Source: Shiella aurantiaca (GTDB lineage Bacteria > Bacteroidota > Bacteroidia > Cytophagales > Cyclobacteriaceae). From it: a stretch of DNA of 64,000 bases. Positions 17,163 through 25,525 of this stretch are shown here, in pieces; positions within the stretch are counted from its first letter, which is position 1, and each line of letters opens with the position of its first letter. Below the pieces are notes generated by a model. That model was not told the origin of the DNA and made no database searches. It saw nothing but the letters and a program-made list of their open reading frames with translations. The stretch is from assembly GCA_030412945.1 (NCBI GenBank), contig JAUHJS010000007.1, forward strand, positions 1 to 64,000, in the 5' to 3' direction. The translations under genes and the position numbers were made by a program.

Positions 17163-17465
17163 TGATTCCTGTTCCGTTACTAGTCATTCTAGGTTTGAGA
17201 GAATAACAAATCTTTTATATCGTCCCTAATTTAATAAATATTTGGGACGAAAGGTTCGGTTGAACCAATTTTTATTCTCAACAAATCTTGTGAATACCTA
17301 TTGATAAGGATTAATAGTAGGTTTATTTTTAGAAAGTTTCCATTGTAAGAATGTAGTAGTAATGACCTAGGCTATTAAATATTTTATGGAACTAAGACTA
17401 GGCAGAAACAGGGTTTTCTTTTAAATTGAATTACTTTCTATTTAGAAAAAAGGAAGCCCCTACCT
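17163..17465. promoter_or_regulatory. Divergent intergenic region with candidate AbiEi operators
   Basis: This AT-rich region lies between the divergent AbiE and DUF3592 genes. It holds an inverted repeat CGTCCC/GGGACG (17221-17226 with 17244-17249) and a perfect 5-bp palindrome GGTTC-GGTT-GAACC (17253-17266). AbiEi repressors bind inverted repeats of this kind, so both are candidate operators. The octamer ACAAATCT occurs twice (about 17206 and 17283). No gene is visible. Confidence 0.4.
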
Positions 17466-18089
17466 ATGACTATCTCGGAAGAACAAAAAGAAAAGCTGTA
17501 TGCCCTTATTGATGAGGGCAGGAGGCTGGAAGCTGTTCGGTTTTTGAAATTTACTTTCGGCATTACCTTATTGGAAGCTAAGGAACTGGTAGAGGCTATC
17601 GAAAAAGACCGCGATGTGCCCAGTAAAAAGATGCCTAAAATTACACCGGGCGAACTTTTTCGGCAGATGCGGGGCAAGCCCTACGAGCCCGTAAGGAGGC
17701 GCTCGGGTGGTAAAGCCTACCTTATCTTTTTGTTAATCGGCCTTGGCATGCTGGGTGGCGCTGCTTGGCTGGTATATCATGGCTTTGAAAAAATGCAAAA
17801 TGCCGAGGTGGTGGAAGGTACCGTAGTCGATTTTGTGTACGGAGACGATACTTCCGCGCCTATGGTAGAATATGTGTATCAAGGGAGTACCCAATACGTG
17901 CAAGGTCAGGTGTTTTCCAATCCGCCCGCTTTTGATTTGGGCGAAAAGGTAGATGTATATGTGCCCGAAAACCCCAGGATTTCTCCTTTTCTGGGTGGCT
18001 TTATGGAATTGTACTTCCCCGCTCTCATTCTTAGTATTTTGGGGTCGGTTTTCACCGGAGTGGCTATGTTGGTGAAGTGCCTGCTCTGA
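17466..18089 (+). CDS. DUF3592-type membrane protein with L7/L12-like N-terminus
   Basis: A protein of 207 residues. The first 47 residues (ALIDEGRRLEAVRFLKFTFG, then ITLLEAKELVEAIE) resemble the C-terminal helix-turn of ribosomal protein L7/L12, a module seen at the N-terminus of some membrane proteins. Two transmembrane helices follow (about 80-102 and 184-205). Between them lies an extracytoplasmic beta-rich domain with VVEGTVVDFVYGDDTSAPMVEY and GEKVDVYVPENP, which matches DUF3592. The function is unknown. It converges with the helicase gene, with only one base between the stop codons. Confidence 0.7.
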   Translation: MTISEEQKEKLYALIDEGRRLEAVRFLKFTFGITLLEAKELVEAIEKDRDVPSKKMPKITPGELFRQMRGKPYEPVRRRSGGKAYLIFLLIGLGMLGGAAWLVYHGFEKMQNAEVVEGTVVDFVYGDDTSAPMVEYVYQGSTQYVQGQVFSNPPAFDLGEKVDVYVPENPRISPFLGGFMELYFPALILSILGSVFTGVAMLVKCLL

Positions 18090-18090
18090 T

Positions 18091-19335
18091 TTATTTCTTC
18101 TTTTTCTTCTTTTTAGGGGTAAAATTGGCTTCTTCTTCCGCGGCCTTTTTCATCAGCGATTTCCAGTCGGTGTGGGTTTCTTCACTGAGGGCAATCGTTT
18201 CGGCATATTCCGAAGGCGCTACTTCCAGTTTCTGGATATTTTGGTCGATATAAGCCTCGATTAGCTCCAAAAAAGGCTTTTCTTCGGGACTGCACAGCGA
18301 TATGGCCTTCCCTTTTTGGGTGCCGCGACCCGTACGACCCACGCGGTGTACATAGGTTTCCCCTTTGTCGGGCATATCGTAGTTTATCACCATATGCACA
18401 TGCGGAATATCAATTCCTCGGGCAGAAATATCGGTAGCAATCAGTAGCTGGCATTCGCCTGATTTGAAGAGGTTGAGGTTGGTGGTGCGTTCGTTTTGTT
18501 CTTTATCGCCATGCAAAGTAACGGCCTTGATATCCACCCGCTCCATCGCGGTTAGTACGCGTTCGGCCCGCACTTTTGTTCGCACAAAAACCAAAATCTT
18601 GGCCTCTGGATTTTCACGCACCAGTCGCTCCAAAAAGAAGCGTTTATCGTCCATAGCCACCATGGCTACCCCGTGATGCACACGTTTGGCTACGGGGTTT
18701 TTAGGCGAAATCTGTATGCGGATGGCACGGGTTACCAGCGAATAGGCTAGTTTCTTAATTTTTTCATCGATAGTGGCCGAGAAGAACAAGGTTTGGCGCT
18801 TGGCTGGAATCTTACGGATTAAATCCTGAATATCTTTCAAAAAGCCAAGGTCCAGCATATGGTCGGCTTCATCCAAAATCAAAAGGCTCACTTCATCCAC
18901 CACCAAATGTCCCTGACTGATAAGGTCGAACATGCGGCCGGGCGTGGCAATAACCACATCTACTCCTTTTTGTAATTGAGCAATTTGTGGGGCTTGGTCT
19001 ACTCCACCATACAAGGCGATAAAGCGCAGGCGGGTATTTTTGCCAATTTCTTTAAATACCTCCAAAATCTGCAAAGCCAACTCGTGCGTAGGAGCTAGTA
19101 CGATGCATTGCGGGCTTTTCGATTTTTGCTTATTTTTCTTTCTTTCCAAAATCTGCAAAGTAGGAATCACAAAAGCAGCCGTTTTCCCTGTTCCCGTTTG
19201 TGCAATGGCCAGCACATCTTCCCCACTCAAAATAGGCGGGATAGCCTTAAACTGAATATCCGTGGGTCGCTTAAAGCCGAGGTCTTCCAGCGATTCTCTA
19301 ATTTCAGGGAGGAGGGGGTATTCGGAAAATTTCAT
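18091..19335 (-). CDS. rhlE: DEAD-box RNA helicase, RhlE type
   Basis: A protein of 414 residues containing the full set of motifs: Q motif (FKRPTDIQFKAIPPIL), I (AQTGTGKTAAF), Ia (APTHELALQ), Ib (TPGR), II (LDEADHMLD), III (FSATI), V (ATDISARGIDIP) and VI (YVHRVGRTGRG). The C-terminal tail is Lys-rich and binds RNA. RhlE-type helicases unwind short RNA duplexes in ribosome assembly and mRNA turnover, and often matter at low temperature. It is a single-gene unit, divergent from the trp operon. Confidence 0.9.
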   Translation of the reverse strand: MKFSEYPLLPEIRESLEDLGFKRPTDIQFKAIPPILSGEDVLAIAQTGTGKTAAFVIPTLQILERKKNKQKSKSPQCIVLAPTHELALQILEVFKEIGKNTRLRFIALYGGVDQAPQIAQLQKGVDVVIATPGRMFDLISQGHLVVDEVSLLILDEADHMLDLGFLKDIQDLIRKIPAKRQTLFFSATIDEKIKKLAYSLVTRAIRIQISPKNPVAKRVHHGVAMVAMDDKRFFLERLVRENPEAKILVFVRTKVRAERVLTAMERVDIKAVTLHGDKEQNERTTNLNLFKSGECQLLIATDISARGIDIPHVHMVINYDMPDKGETYVHRVGRTGRGTQKGKAISLCSPEEKPFLELIEAYIDQNIQKLEVAPSEYAETIALSEETHTDWKSLMKKAAEEEANFTPKKKKKKK

Positions 19336-19476
19336 GAGACGATAAATGATATAAGCTGCAATTTACGAATATTACATTCATTTAAGGCTTTATTCCAACG
19401 CCTATGTGGGATATTGGCGGTAAACTACCACTGGTTTTTATTTTACGACCGATAAAATAAAAAAAACAGGAGGGTG

Positions 19477-19508
19477 TTTGGTAATCTCGCCACCGCCCTA
19501 TACTTTTG
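19477..19508 (+). promoter_or_regulatory. Promoter of the trp-his superoperon
   Basis: TTTG at 19477-19480, 20 nt, then TACTTTTG at 19501-19508 is an exact match to the Bacteroidota -33/-7 promoter with ideal spacing. Transcription would begin close to 19512-19515, at or beside the ATG of the first leader peptide (19513). The leader to trpE is therefore about 300 nt. Confidence 0.75.
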
Positions 19509-19512
19509 GAAC

Positions 19513-19569
19513 ATGTTAAGAACAACACATACAAACGCTTGGTGGCATACAGACAAAATCTGTAACTGA
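19513..19569 (+). CDS. Leader peptide 1 (Trp/His-rich) of the trp-his operon
   Basis: An 18-codon reading frame encoding MLRTTHTNAWWHTDKICN. It has two adjacent Trp codons (19540-19545) and two His codons (19528-19530 and 19546-19548). It starts immediately after the promoter box, so the transcript may be leaderless. Its TGA stop (19567-19569) lies inside an 8-nt segment, CTGATAGC (19566-19573), that is exactly complementary to GCTATCAG at 19606-19613 in the following terminator. This is the arrangement expected of ribosome-mediated attenuation: stalling at Trp or His codons leaves the segment free, and reaching the stop covers it. Confidence 0.8.
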   Translation: MLRTTHTNAWWHTDKICN

Positions 19570-19624
19570 TAGCGTATTGTATTCAAGATAATAATTGAAG
19601 AGCCTGCTATCAGCAGGCTTTTTT
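19566..19624 (+). terminator. Attenuator 1: antiterminator arm and intrinsic terminator
   Basis: The terminator is an 8-bp GC-rich stem, AGCCTGCT (19601-19608) with AGCAGGCT (19612-19619) and loop ATC, followed by six T. The competing antiterminator pairs 19566-19573 with 19606-19613 (8 bp, plus a possible G-U). It removes the inner terminator pairs and leaves only five outer pairs with a one-base linker, so both structures cannot form together. Confidence 0.8.
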
Positions 19625-19652
19625 CGTTTTAACCCATTTGATAATTAATAAA

Positions 19653-19721
19653 ATGAAAGCATTTACTCACAATCCTCAGCATGCATGGTGGTGGCATTGG
19701 CATCAGGAGAAATCCGGATGA
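19653..19721 (+). CDS. Leader peptide 2 (Trp/His-rich) of the trp-his operon
   Basis: A 22-codon reading frame beginning MKAFTHNPQHA, then WWWHWH, ending QEKSG. There are four Trp codons (19686-19694 and 19698-19700) and four His codons (19668, 19680, 19695 and 19701). It starts 28 nt after attenuator 1 in an A-rich context (AATAAAATG) typical of Bacteroidota initiation. The TGA stop (19719-19721) lies inside GGATGAATG (19716-19724), which is exactly complementary to CATTCATCC (19770-19778) in the next terminator. The shared pattern H...HAWW(W)H with leader 1 suggests duplication or convergent selection. Confidence 0.88.
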   Translation: MKAFTHNPQHAWWWHWHQEKSG

Positions 19722-19794
19722 ATGGCAGAACTATGTTCTACAGGACTGTGAAATACAATCAGGGCCCGTCATTCATCCATGACGGGCCCTTTTT
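19716..19794 (+). terminator. Attenuator 2: antiterminator arm and intrinsic terminator before trpE
   Basis: The terminator is a perfect 12-bp stem, AGGGCCCGTCAT (19761-19772) with ATGACGGGCCCT (19779-19790) and loop TCATCC, followed by TTTTATTTTA. It ends 16 nt before trpE. The antiterminator pairs 19716-19726 with 19768-19778 (9 perfect bp, a G-U and a C-G). It takes the terminator loop and five bases of its left arm. The remaining seven outer pairs would need a pseudoknot with a 5-nt linker spanning an 11-bp helix, so they should not form at the same time. Confidence 0.88.
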
Positions 19795-19810
19795 ATTTTA
19801 ATCCAAATCT

Positions 19811-21241
19811 ATGAAACCCACTTATCAACCAATAACTCAATCCTATGCCCTACCGGCAGATACCAATACTCCGGTGGGCATTTATTTGAAAATCCGCGAC
19901 CGCTTTCCCAGTTCCATTCTGCTCGAAAGTGCTGATTATCGGGGTAGCGACAACAGCTTTAGTTATATCGCCTGCAAGCCCATTGCCTACTTCAAGGCCC
20001 AAGGCACTCAGCTGGATTTTGCTTTTCCTAATGAGGCAGCCAAGAGCGAATCGGTGTCTACTTTTCAAGAAGTATTGCCTCGTTTTCAGGCCTTTGTAGA
20101 GGCTTTTGGCTCGGGAGAGGAAAAAGGTAAATCCATCAGTAATGGCCTGTTTGGTTATACTTCTTACCCTGCGGTGCAATACTTTGAGCAAATCAACCTT
20201 CAACAACCCGATAGCCTTCAAATTCCGGAGCTGTTTTATCAGGCCTTCCGCTATGTATTGGCTATTGACCACTTCCGCCACCGCATGGTGCTGTATGTGC
20301 ACCGCTATGGCGAAGAGGAAATAGGTGAAGAACTGGATATGCTGCTCAGTATTTTGCGCAGCAAGAGCATTCCCGAATACCCCTTTGAATTGCTCGGTGA
20401 GGAAAGCAGCAATGTAAGCGATGCCGAATACCTGGACATGGTAAAGCAGGGCAAAAAGCATTGCCAGCTAGGCGATGTATTCCAGATTGTATTAAGCAGA
20501 CGCTTTGAGCAAGCATTTTTGGGCGATGAGTTCAATGTGTACCGCGCCTTACGCTCTGTTAATCCTTCGCCTTATCTCTTTTATTTTGATTTTGGTGGAT
20601 TTAAAATCTTGGGCAGCAGTCCCGAAGCGCAACTGGTAGTAGGAGATGGAAAAGCCAGCATTCACCCCATAGCCGGAACTTTCCGCAGAACGGGAGACGA
20701 TACCGCTGATGCGCAATTGGCCGCCCAATTGGCCGAAGATCCTAAAGAAAATGCCGAACATGTGATGCTGGTAGACCTTGCCCGCAATGACCTTAGTCGC
20801 CATTGTGAAGGGGTGGAAGTGGAAGAATTCCGCCAGATACAATATTACTCGCACGTCATCCACTTGGTGTCTAAAGTGAGTGGGCACTTCCAATCGGAAA
20901 ACAGTCTGCAAATTATGGCCGATACCTTCCCGGCAGGAACCCTATCGGGTGCACCCAAATACAAAGCCATGAGCCTGATTGACCAATACGAAAATTGCAA
21001 TCGGAGTTTCTATGGAGGGGCTATCGGCTTTATTGGTTTCAATGGCACTTACAATCACGCGATTATGATTCGCAGCTTCCTGAGCAAAGAAGGCAAACTG
21101 CATTATCAGGCTGGAGCAGGTGTAGTAGCCAAGTCGGTAGAAGAAAAAGAACTGCAAGAAGTACACAACAAACTGGATGGCCTGCGTGCCGCCCTCAAAG
21201 TAGCGCAAGAAGTACATGAATTTAGCCTGAAAAAGCCATGA
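19811..21241 (+). CDS. trpE: Anthranilate synthase component I
   Basis: A protein of 476 residues, the chorismate-binding subunit that makes anthranilate with ammonia from TrpG. The N-terminal SILLESADYRGSDNSFSYI contains the LLES element that binds feedback-inhibiting Trp. The C-terminal catalytic domain has GDVFQIVLSRRF, GSSPEAQLVV, PIAGTFRRTGD, MLVDLARNDLSR and TFPAGTLSGAPK. Its stop codon overlaps the trpG start (ATGA). Expression should depend on readthrough of the two attenuators just upstream, in addition to enzyme-level feedback. Confidence 0.95.
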   Translation: MKPTYQPITQSYALPADTNTPVGIYLKIRDRFPSSILLESADYRGSDNSFSYIACKPIAYFKAQGTQLDFAFPNEAAKSESVSTFQEVLPRFQAFVEAFGSGEEKGKSISNGLFGYTSYPAVQYFEQINLQQPDSLQIPELFYQAFRYVLAIDHFRHRMVLYVHRYGEEEIGEELDMLLSILRSKSIPEYPFELLGEESSNVSDAEYLDMVKQGKKHCQLGDVFQIVLSRRFEQAFLGDEFNVYRALRSVNPSPYLFYFDFGGFKILGSSPEAQLVVGDGKASIHPIAGTFRRTGDDTADAQLAAQLAEDPKENAEHVMLVDLARNDLSRHCEGVEVEEFRQIQYYSHVIHLVSKVSGHFQSENSLQIMADTFPAGTLSGAPKYKAMSLIDQYENCNRSFYGGAIGFIGFNGTYNHAIMIRSFLSKEGKLHYQAGAGVVAKSVEEKELQEVHNKLDGLRAALKVAQEVHEFSLKKP

Positions 21242-21816
21242 AAGTACTAGTGATAGATAACTACGATTCCTTTACCTACAACCTGGTACAGGTAATAAAA
21301 GAAACCGGTTTGGCTAGCCAGCTGAAAGTGGTGCGCAACGATGCCTTTGAACTTTCAGAGGTAGCCGAGTATGATAAAATCGTGCTAAGCCCTGGGCCGA
21401 GCCTTCCCGCAGAAGCCGGACTCATGCCCGAGCTGATTAAGCAATACAGCGCCACCAAATCCATACTAGGTGTTTGCCTAGGGCACCAAGCCATTGCCGA
21501 GGCATTTGGCGGGAGTTTGTTCAATCTGAAAGAAGTAGTACACGGAGTGGCTACGCCCATTGAGGTGACCGATAAGCAAGAACTACTTTTCCAGTCGGTG
21601 AGCCCGCGCTTTTTGGCTTGTCGCTACCACAGCTGGGCAGTAGCAAAATCTTCCTTGCCTGCTGATTTGGTCGTAACGGCCGAAGATGATCAAGGAGTGA
21701 TTATGGCCCTAAGGCATAAACACTACGATGTGCGCGGGGTGCAATTTCACCCAGAATCGGTACTAAGCCCCGAAGGAAAGCGCATGATAAACAATTGGAT
21801 GCAACATAAAGTATGA
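21238..21816 (+). CDS. trpG: Anthranilate synthase component II, glutamine amidotransferase
   Basis: A protein of 192 residues, class I amidotransferase. It has the N-terminal VIDNYDSFTYNLVQ, the nucleophile Cys in ILGVCLGHQAIAEAFGG, and the catalytic His-Glu in VQFHPESVLSPEG. It supplies ammonia to TrpE. It overlaps trpE and trpD by 4 nt each. In some bacteria this subunit also serves aminodeoxychorismate synthase; nothing here tests that. Confidence 0.95.
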   Translation: MKVLVIDNYDSFTYNLVQVIKETGLASQLKVVRNDAFELSEVAEYDKIVLSPGPSLPAEAGLMPELIKQYSATKSILGVCLGHQAIAEAFGGSLFNLKEVVHGVATPIEVTDKQELLFQSVSPRFLACRYHSWAVAKSSLPADLVVTAEDDQGVIMALRHKHYDVRGVQFHPESVLSPEGKRMINNWMQHKV

Positions 21817-22832
21817 ACCCCATGAAAGAGATACTCAATCAATTATTTGAACATAAAAGCCTGAGCCAGCAACAAGCCAAAGATATCTTGGTGCGGCTGA
21901 CCAAAGGAGAGTTTACTGCTAGTCAGGTAGCCAGTTTCCTCACCGTTTTTCTGATGCGTCCTATCGCTTTGCAAGAATTGCGCGGTTTTAGGGAAGCCAT
22001 GATGGAATTGTGCATTCCCCTCGACTTGGGCGGTATGCCCGCCATCGATTTATGCGGTACAGGTGGCGATGGGAAAAGCACCTTCAATATTTCCACGCTC
22101 AGCTCTTTTGTAGTAGCCGCCAGTGGAGTGAAGGTAGCCAAGCACGGAAATTATGGTGTTTCCAGTATTTGTGGTTCTTCCAATGTGCTGCAATATTTTG
22201 GATATGAATTTACCAGTGATTCCGATCGCCTCCTGCGCGAACTCGATTTGTTGGGAATCACCTTTTTGCATGCGCCCCTTTTCCACCCGGCTATGAAAAG
22301 TGTAGCTCCCATCCGTAGGGAATTAGGCGTGAAAACCTTTTTCAATATGCTGGGGCCTATGGTCAATCCGGCACGCCCAAGTCACCAAATGGTGGGCGTA
22401 TTTAGCTTAGAACTGGCGCGCTTGTACCATTACTTGTTTCAGCAGGAAGGGAAGAAATATGCCATTGTGCACAGCCATGATGGCTACGATGAAATCAGCC
22501 TTACCGGACCATTTACCCTTTTTACGCATCAGTCGGAGTCGATAGAAACGCCTCAAAGTTTGGGCTTATCTACTTTAAAGCCTGAACAATTGACAGGTGG
22601 AGAAACCGTAGAGGAATCAGCGGCCATCTTCCTTCAAGTGATAAAAGGACAAGGCAGCGCGGCACAAGAAGAGGCCGTAGTGGCCAATTCCGCTATGGCG
22701 ATACAATGTGCCAAAGGTATCTCCTTTTCCGAAGCGAAAGAAGAAGCCAAGGAAAATTTACGTTCCGGCAAAGCCCACCGCTTATTCGAAAAACTCCTTC
22801 AACCCATTAAAACCACTTACAGCATCCATTAA
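21813..22832 (+). CDS. trpD: Anthranilate phosphoribosyltransferase
   Basis: A protein of 339 residues that transfers phosphoribosyl from PRPP to anthranilate. The family motifs GTGGDGKSTFNIST, VAKHGNYGVSSICGSSNVLQ and FFNMLGPMVNPARP are intact. It overlaps trpG by 4 nt, and its stop overlaps the trpC start by one base (TAATG). It is a single-domain enzyme, not fused to trpG. Confidence 0.95.
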   Translation: MNPMKEILNQLFEHKSLSQQQAKDILVRLTKGEFTASQVASFLTVFLMRPIALQELRGFREAMMELCIPLDLGGMPAIDLCGTGGDGKSTFNISTLSSFVVAASGVKVAKHGNYGVSSICGSSNVLQYFGYEFTSDSDRLLRELDLLGITFLHAPLFHPAMKSVAPIRRELGVKTFFNMLGPMVNPARPSHQMVGVFSLELARLYHYLFQQEGKKYAIVHSHDGYDEISLTGPFTLFTHQSESIETPQSLGLSTLKPEQLTGGETVEESAAIFLQVIKGQGSAAQEEAVVANSAMAIQCAKGISFSEAKEEAKENLRSGKAHRLFEKLLQPIKTTYSIH

Positions 22833-23662
22833 TGATTACCACTATGGCCTATATACTTGACGAAATCGTACAGCATAAACGAAAAGAACTAGAAGAGAGA
22901 AAAGGGCTTTTCCCTGAGCGCTTGCTCGAACAAAGCGTATATTTTACTGCGCCCACCGTTTCGATGAAGCGCTACCTCACCCGTCCGGATAAGTCGGGGA
23001 TTATTGCCGAATTCAAGAGAAGTTCGCCTTCCAAGGGAGCCATTAATCCCTATACATCGGTAGAAAAAACCACCATTGGCTATATGCAAGCAGGGGCTTC
23101 GGCTTTGTCGGTTCTTACCGATAAGAAATTTTTTGGCGGTAAAAACGAAGACCTAAGCACGGCACGTAAGTTCAATTTTTGCCCCATACTTCGTAAAGAT
23201 TTTGTACTAGATCCTTATCAATTGCTGGAAGCCAGGGCCATCGGTGCCGATGTGGTGCTATTGATTGCCGCCATTCTCACGCCTAAAGAAACACGGGAAT
23301 TGGCCTTTCAGGCGTGCCAACTTCAAATGGAGGTGTTGCTGGAAGTACACAGTGCCGAGGAAATTGATTCTCACCTGAATGAGTACATCGATCTGGTAGG
23401 AGTGAATAATCGCAACTTAAAGACTTTTGAAGTAAATACTGATTTGTCCTTTGAATTAGCCTCTCGCATTCCCCATGGCATTATAAAAGTTTCGGAGAGC
23501 GGCATTTCTGATCCTCAACTCATTCTAAGTTTGCGTGAAGCAGGCTATGAAGGCTTTTTGATGGGTGAAACCTTTATGCGCCATTCTGAGCCCCAGCGTG
23601 CAGCACAGGAGTTTATTCAGCAAGTGCGGACTTTGGAAAGTGCTTATCCCAAAAAGGTATGA
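22832..23662 (+). CDS. trpC: Indole-3-glycerol-phosphate synthase
   Basis: A TIM-barrel of 276 residues that closes the indole ring. Motifs are IIAEFKRSSPSKGAI, YMQAGASALSVLTDKKFFGG, ILRKDFVLDPYQLLEARAIG and VGVNNRNLKTFEV, ending with SESGISDPQ. The TAATG junction with trpD supports the ATG at 22832; MAYILDEI four codons later is an alternative. It is not fused to TrpF, unlike in Escherichia coli. The stop overlaps the trpF start by 4 nt. Confidence 0.94.
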   Translation: MITTMAYILDEIVQHKRKELEERKGLFPERLLEQSVYFTAPTVSMKRYLTRPDKSGIIAEFKRSSPSKGAINPYTSVEKTTIGYMQAGASALSVLTDKKFFGGKNEDLSTARKFNFCPILRKDFVLDPYQLLEARAIGADVVLLIAAILTPKETRELAFQACQLQMEVLLEVHSAEEIDSHLNEYIDLVGVNNRNLKTFEVNTDLSFELASRIPHGIIKVSESGISDPQLILSLREAGYEGFLMGETFMRHSEPQRAAQEFIQQVRTLESAYPKKV

Positions 23663-24309
23663 AAAAGTTGCAATGGAAAGTATGCGGCATGCGTGAGCCG
23701 GACAATATCTTCGCCTTGGCCGCGCTAGCCCCCGATTATATGGGTTTTATCTTTTATGAGAAAAGCCCGCGCTATGTCCGTGAGTACCTAAACGCTGAGT
23801 CGATAAGCCAACTACCCGCTTCCATCAAGCGTACGGGCGTATTCGTTAATGCTTCGGTGGCGCAGGTGATGGAAGATATACGGCAATTTGGTTTGCAGGC
23901 GGTGCAGCTGCATGGAGATGAAAGTCCGGAATACTGTCACCTGATCCGCAGCCTTGGGCTTGAGGTGATAAAGGCTTTTCCGGTAAATGATATGACCAAT
24001 TTTAAGGAGTTGGAAGCCTATTATCCGGTGATTGACTATGTGCTGTTTGATACCGCTTCCGCTTCAAGAGGAGGTAGCGGTCAGCGCTTCGATTGGCGCA
24101 TTTTGAAAAATTATTCGCAACAGCTTCCTTTCTTTTTAAGTGGAGGAATTGATGTAAATGCTTTGCAAGAAATAGAACAAATCAATGACCTTAATCTGTA
24201 TGCAATAGATATCAACAGTAAGGTGGAAATAAAGCCGGGGCTGAAAGACCTCGAACGAGTACAAGAGATACAAAAATTTGTCAACCGATATAATGAAGCC
24301 TATGTTTAG
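23659..24309 (+). CDS. trpF: Phosphoribosylanthranilate isomerase
   Basis: A TIM-barrel of 216 residues with [12 protein letters not shown] (the catalytic Cys), the [15 protein letters not shown] segment, the catalytic Asp in [19 protein letters not shown], and [12 protein letters not shown]. It does the same type of Amadori rearrangement as HisA, which is encoded 4 kb downstream in this operon, so two related isomerases are co-regulated. It overlaps the trpB start. Confidence 0.93.
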   Translation: MKKLQWKVCGMREPDNIFALAALAPDYMGFIFYEKSPRYVREYLNAESISQLPASIKRTGVFVNASVAQVMEDIRQFGLQAVQLHGDESPEYCHLIRSLGLEVIKAFPVNDMTNFKELEAYYPVIDYVLFDTASASRGGSGQRFDWRILKNYSQQLPFFLSGGIDVNALQEIEQINDLNLYAIDINSKVEIKPGLKDLERVQEIQKFVNRYNEAYV

Positions 24310-25504
24310 TGCAACGAGTCAAGGGAATTTTTCAGTCGATGAAAGTGGCTATTATGGGGAATTTGGAGGGGCTTTTATTCCCGAAATGCTCTATCCCAAT
24401 GTAGAAGAATTGCGTGAAAAGTATTTGTCCATCATCGCTCAGGAAGCTTTTCAAAAAGAGTTTTATGAATTGCTCCGCCAGTATGTGGGTCGGCCTACGC
24501 CTTTGTATAAAGCCGAGGGCCTATCGGCACGCTATGGTGCAAAAATCTACCTGAAAAGAGAAGATTTATGCCATACCGGAGCGCACAAAATCAATAATAC
24601 CATTGGGCAGATTTTGCTTGCCAAAGCCTTGGGCAAAAATAAAATCATTGCCGAAACAGGTGCCGGACAACATGGAGTGGCCACCGCCACGGTTTGTGCC
24701 CTCATGGGGATGGAGTGCATCGTATACATGGGCAAGCACGATACTGAGCGCCAAAAGCCTAATGTAGAACGCATGAGGATTTTGGGAACTACCGTGGTGC
24801 CCGTTACCAGTGGTAGCCAAACCCTGAAAGATGCCACCAACGAGGCCATGCGCCATTGGATCAGTCATCCGGTAGATACACATTATATCATTGGTTCGGT
24901 AGTGGGGCCGCATCCGTATCCCGATATGGTCGCGCGCTTTCAGTCGGTGATTAGTGAGGAGATTAAGGTTCAATTACTAAAGGAAGAAGGCACAGAAAAT
25001 CCTCACAAAGTAATTGCCTGTGTGGGTGGTGGCAGCAATGCGGCCGGAGCTTTTTATCATTACCTCGATGCACCAGAGGTGGAACTGATAGCCGTGGAGG
25101 CAGCCGGAAAAGGAGTAAACTCGGGTTATTCAGCGGCTACTACCGCATTGGGTAAACCCGGAATCTTGCACGGTAGCCGAACCTTGCTCATGCAAACAGA
25201 AGATGGACAAGTGGTGGAACCCTATTCCATCTCAGCGGGACTCGATTATCCGGGAATTGGACCCGTACATGCCCATCTCTTTGCCAGCGGTAGAGGGAAA
25301 TTCTATGCCGTAACCGATGAAGACGCCATGCAGGCAGGTGTAATGCTGAGCCGCACCGAAGGTATTATTCCGGCCATAGAGACTGCGCATGCCATTGCGG
25401 TGCTCAATCAGCTGGAGCTATCATCGGATGAGATAGTGGTTATCAATTTATCCGGCCGAGGCGACAAAGATTTACAAACCTATATCGATTGGGGAAAATA
25501 CTAA
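24293..25504 (+). CDS. trpB: Tryptophan synthase beta chain
   Basis: A protein of 403 residues. The PLP-binding Lys lies in [14 protein letters not shown], and the PLP phosphate loop is [28 protein letters not shown] and [14 protein letters not shown] are also conserved. It condenses indole with serine. The ATG at 24293 lies within the end of trpF; another ATG is 9 nt later (24302). A TTG further upstream (24278) is a less likely start. A 21-nt gap precedes trpA. Confidence 0.95.
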   Translation: MKPMFSATSQGNFSVDESGYYGEFGGAFIPEMLYPNVEELREKYLSIIAQEAFQKEFYELLRQYVGRPTPLYKAEGLSARYGAKIYLKREDLCHTGAHKINNTIGQILLAKALGKNKIIAETGAGQHGVATATVCALMGMECIVYMGKHDTERQKPNVERMRILGTTVVPVTSGSQTLKDATNEAMRHWISHPVDTHYIIGSVVGPHPYPDMVARFQSVISEEIKVQLLKEEGTENPHKVIACVGGGSNAAGAFYHYLDAPEVELIAVEAAGKGVNSGYSAATTALGKPGILHGSRTLLMQTEDGQVVEPYSISAGLDYPGIGPVHAHLFASGRGKFYAVTDEDAMQAGVMLSRTEGIIPAIETAHAIAVLNQLELSSDEIVVINLSGRGDKDLQTYIDWGKY

Positions 25505-25525
25505 TCGGGATTTTAGATATACGCT

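Noticed and set aside
19467-19474. AGGAGGG as a ribosome binding site for leader peptide 1
   Set aside because: It lies 39 nt before the ATG and upstream of the promoter -7 box, so it would not be in the transcript.
24278-24292. TTG start of trpB inside trpF
   Set aside because: An ATG 15 nt later gives the usual TrpB N-terminus.
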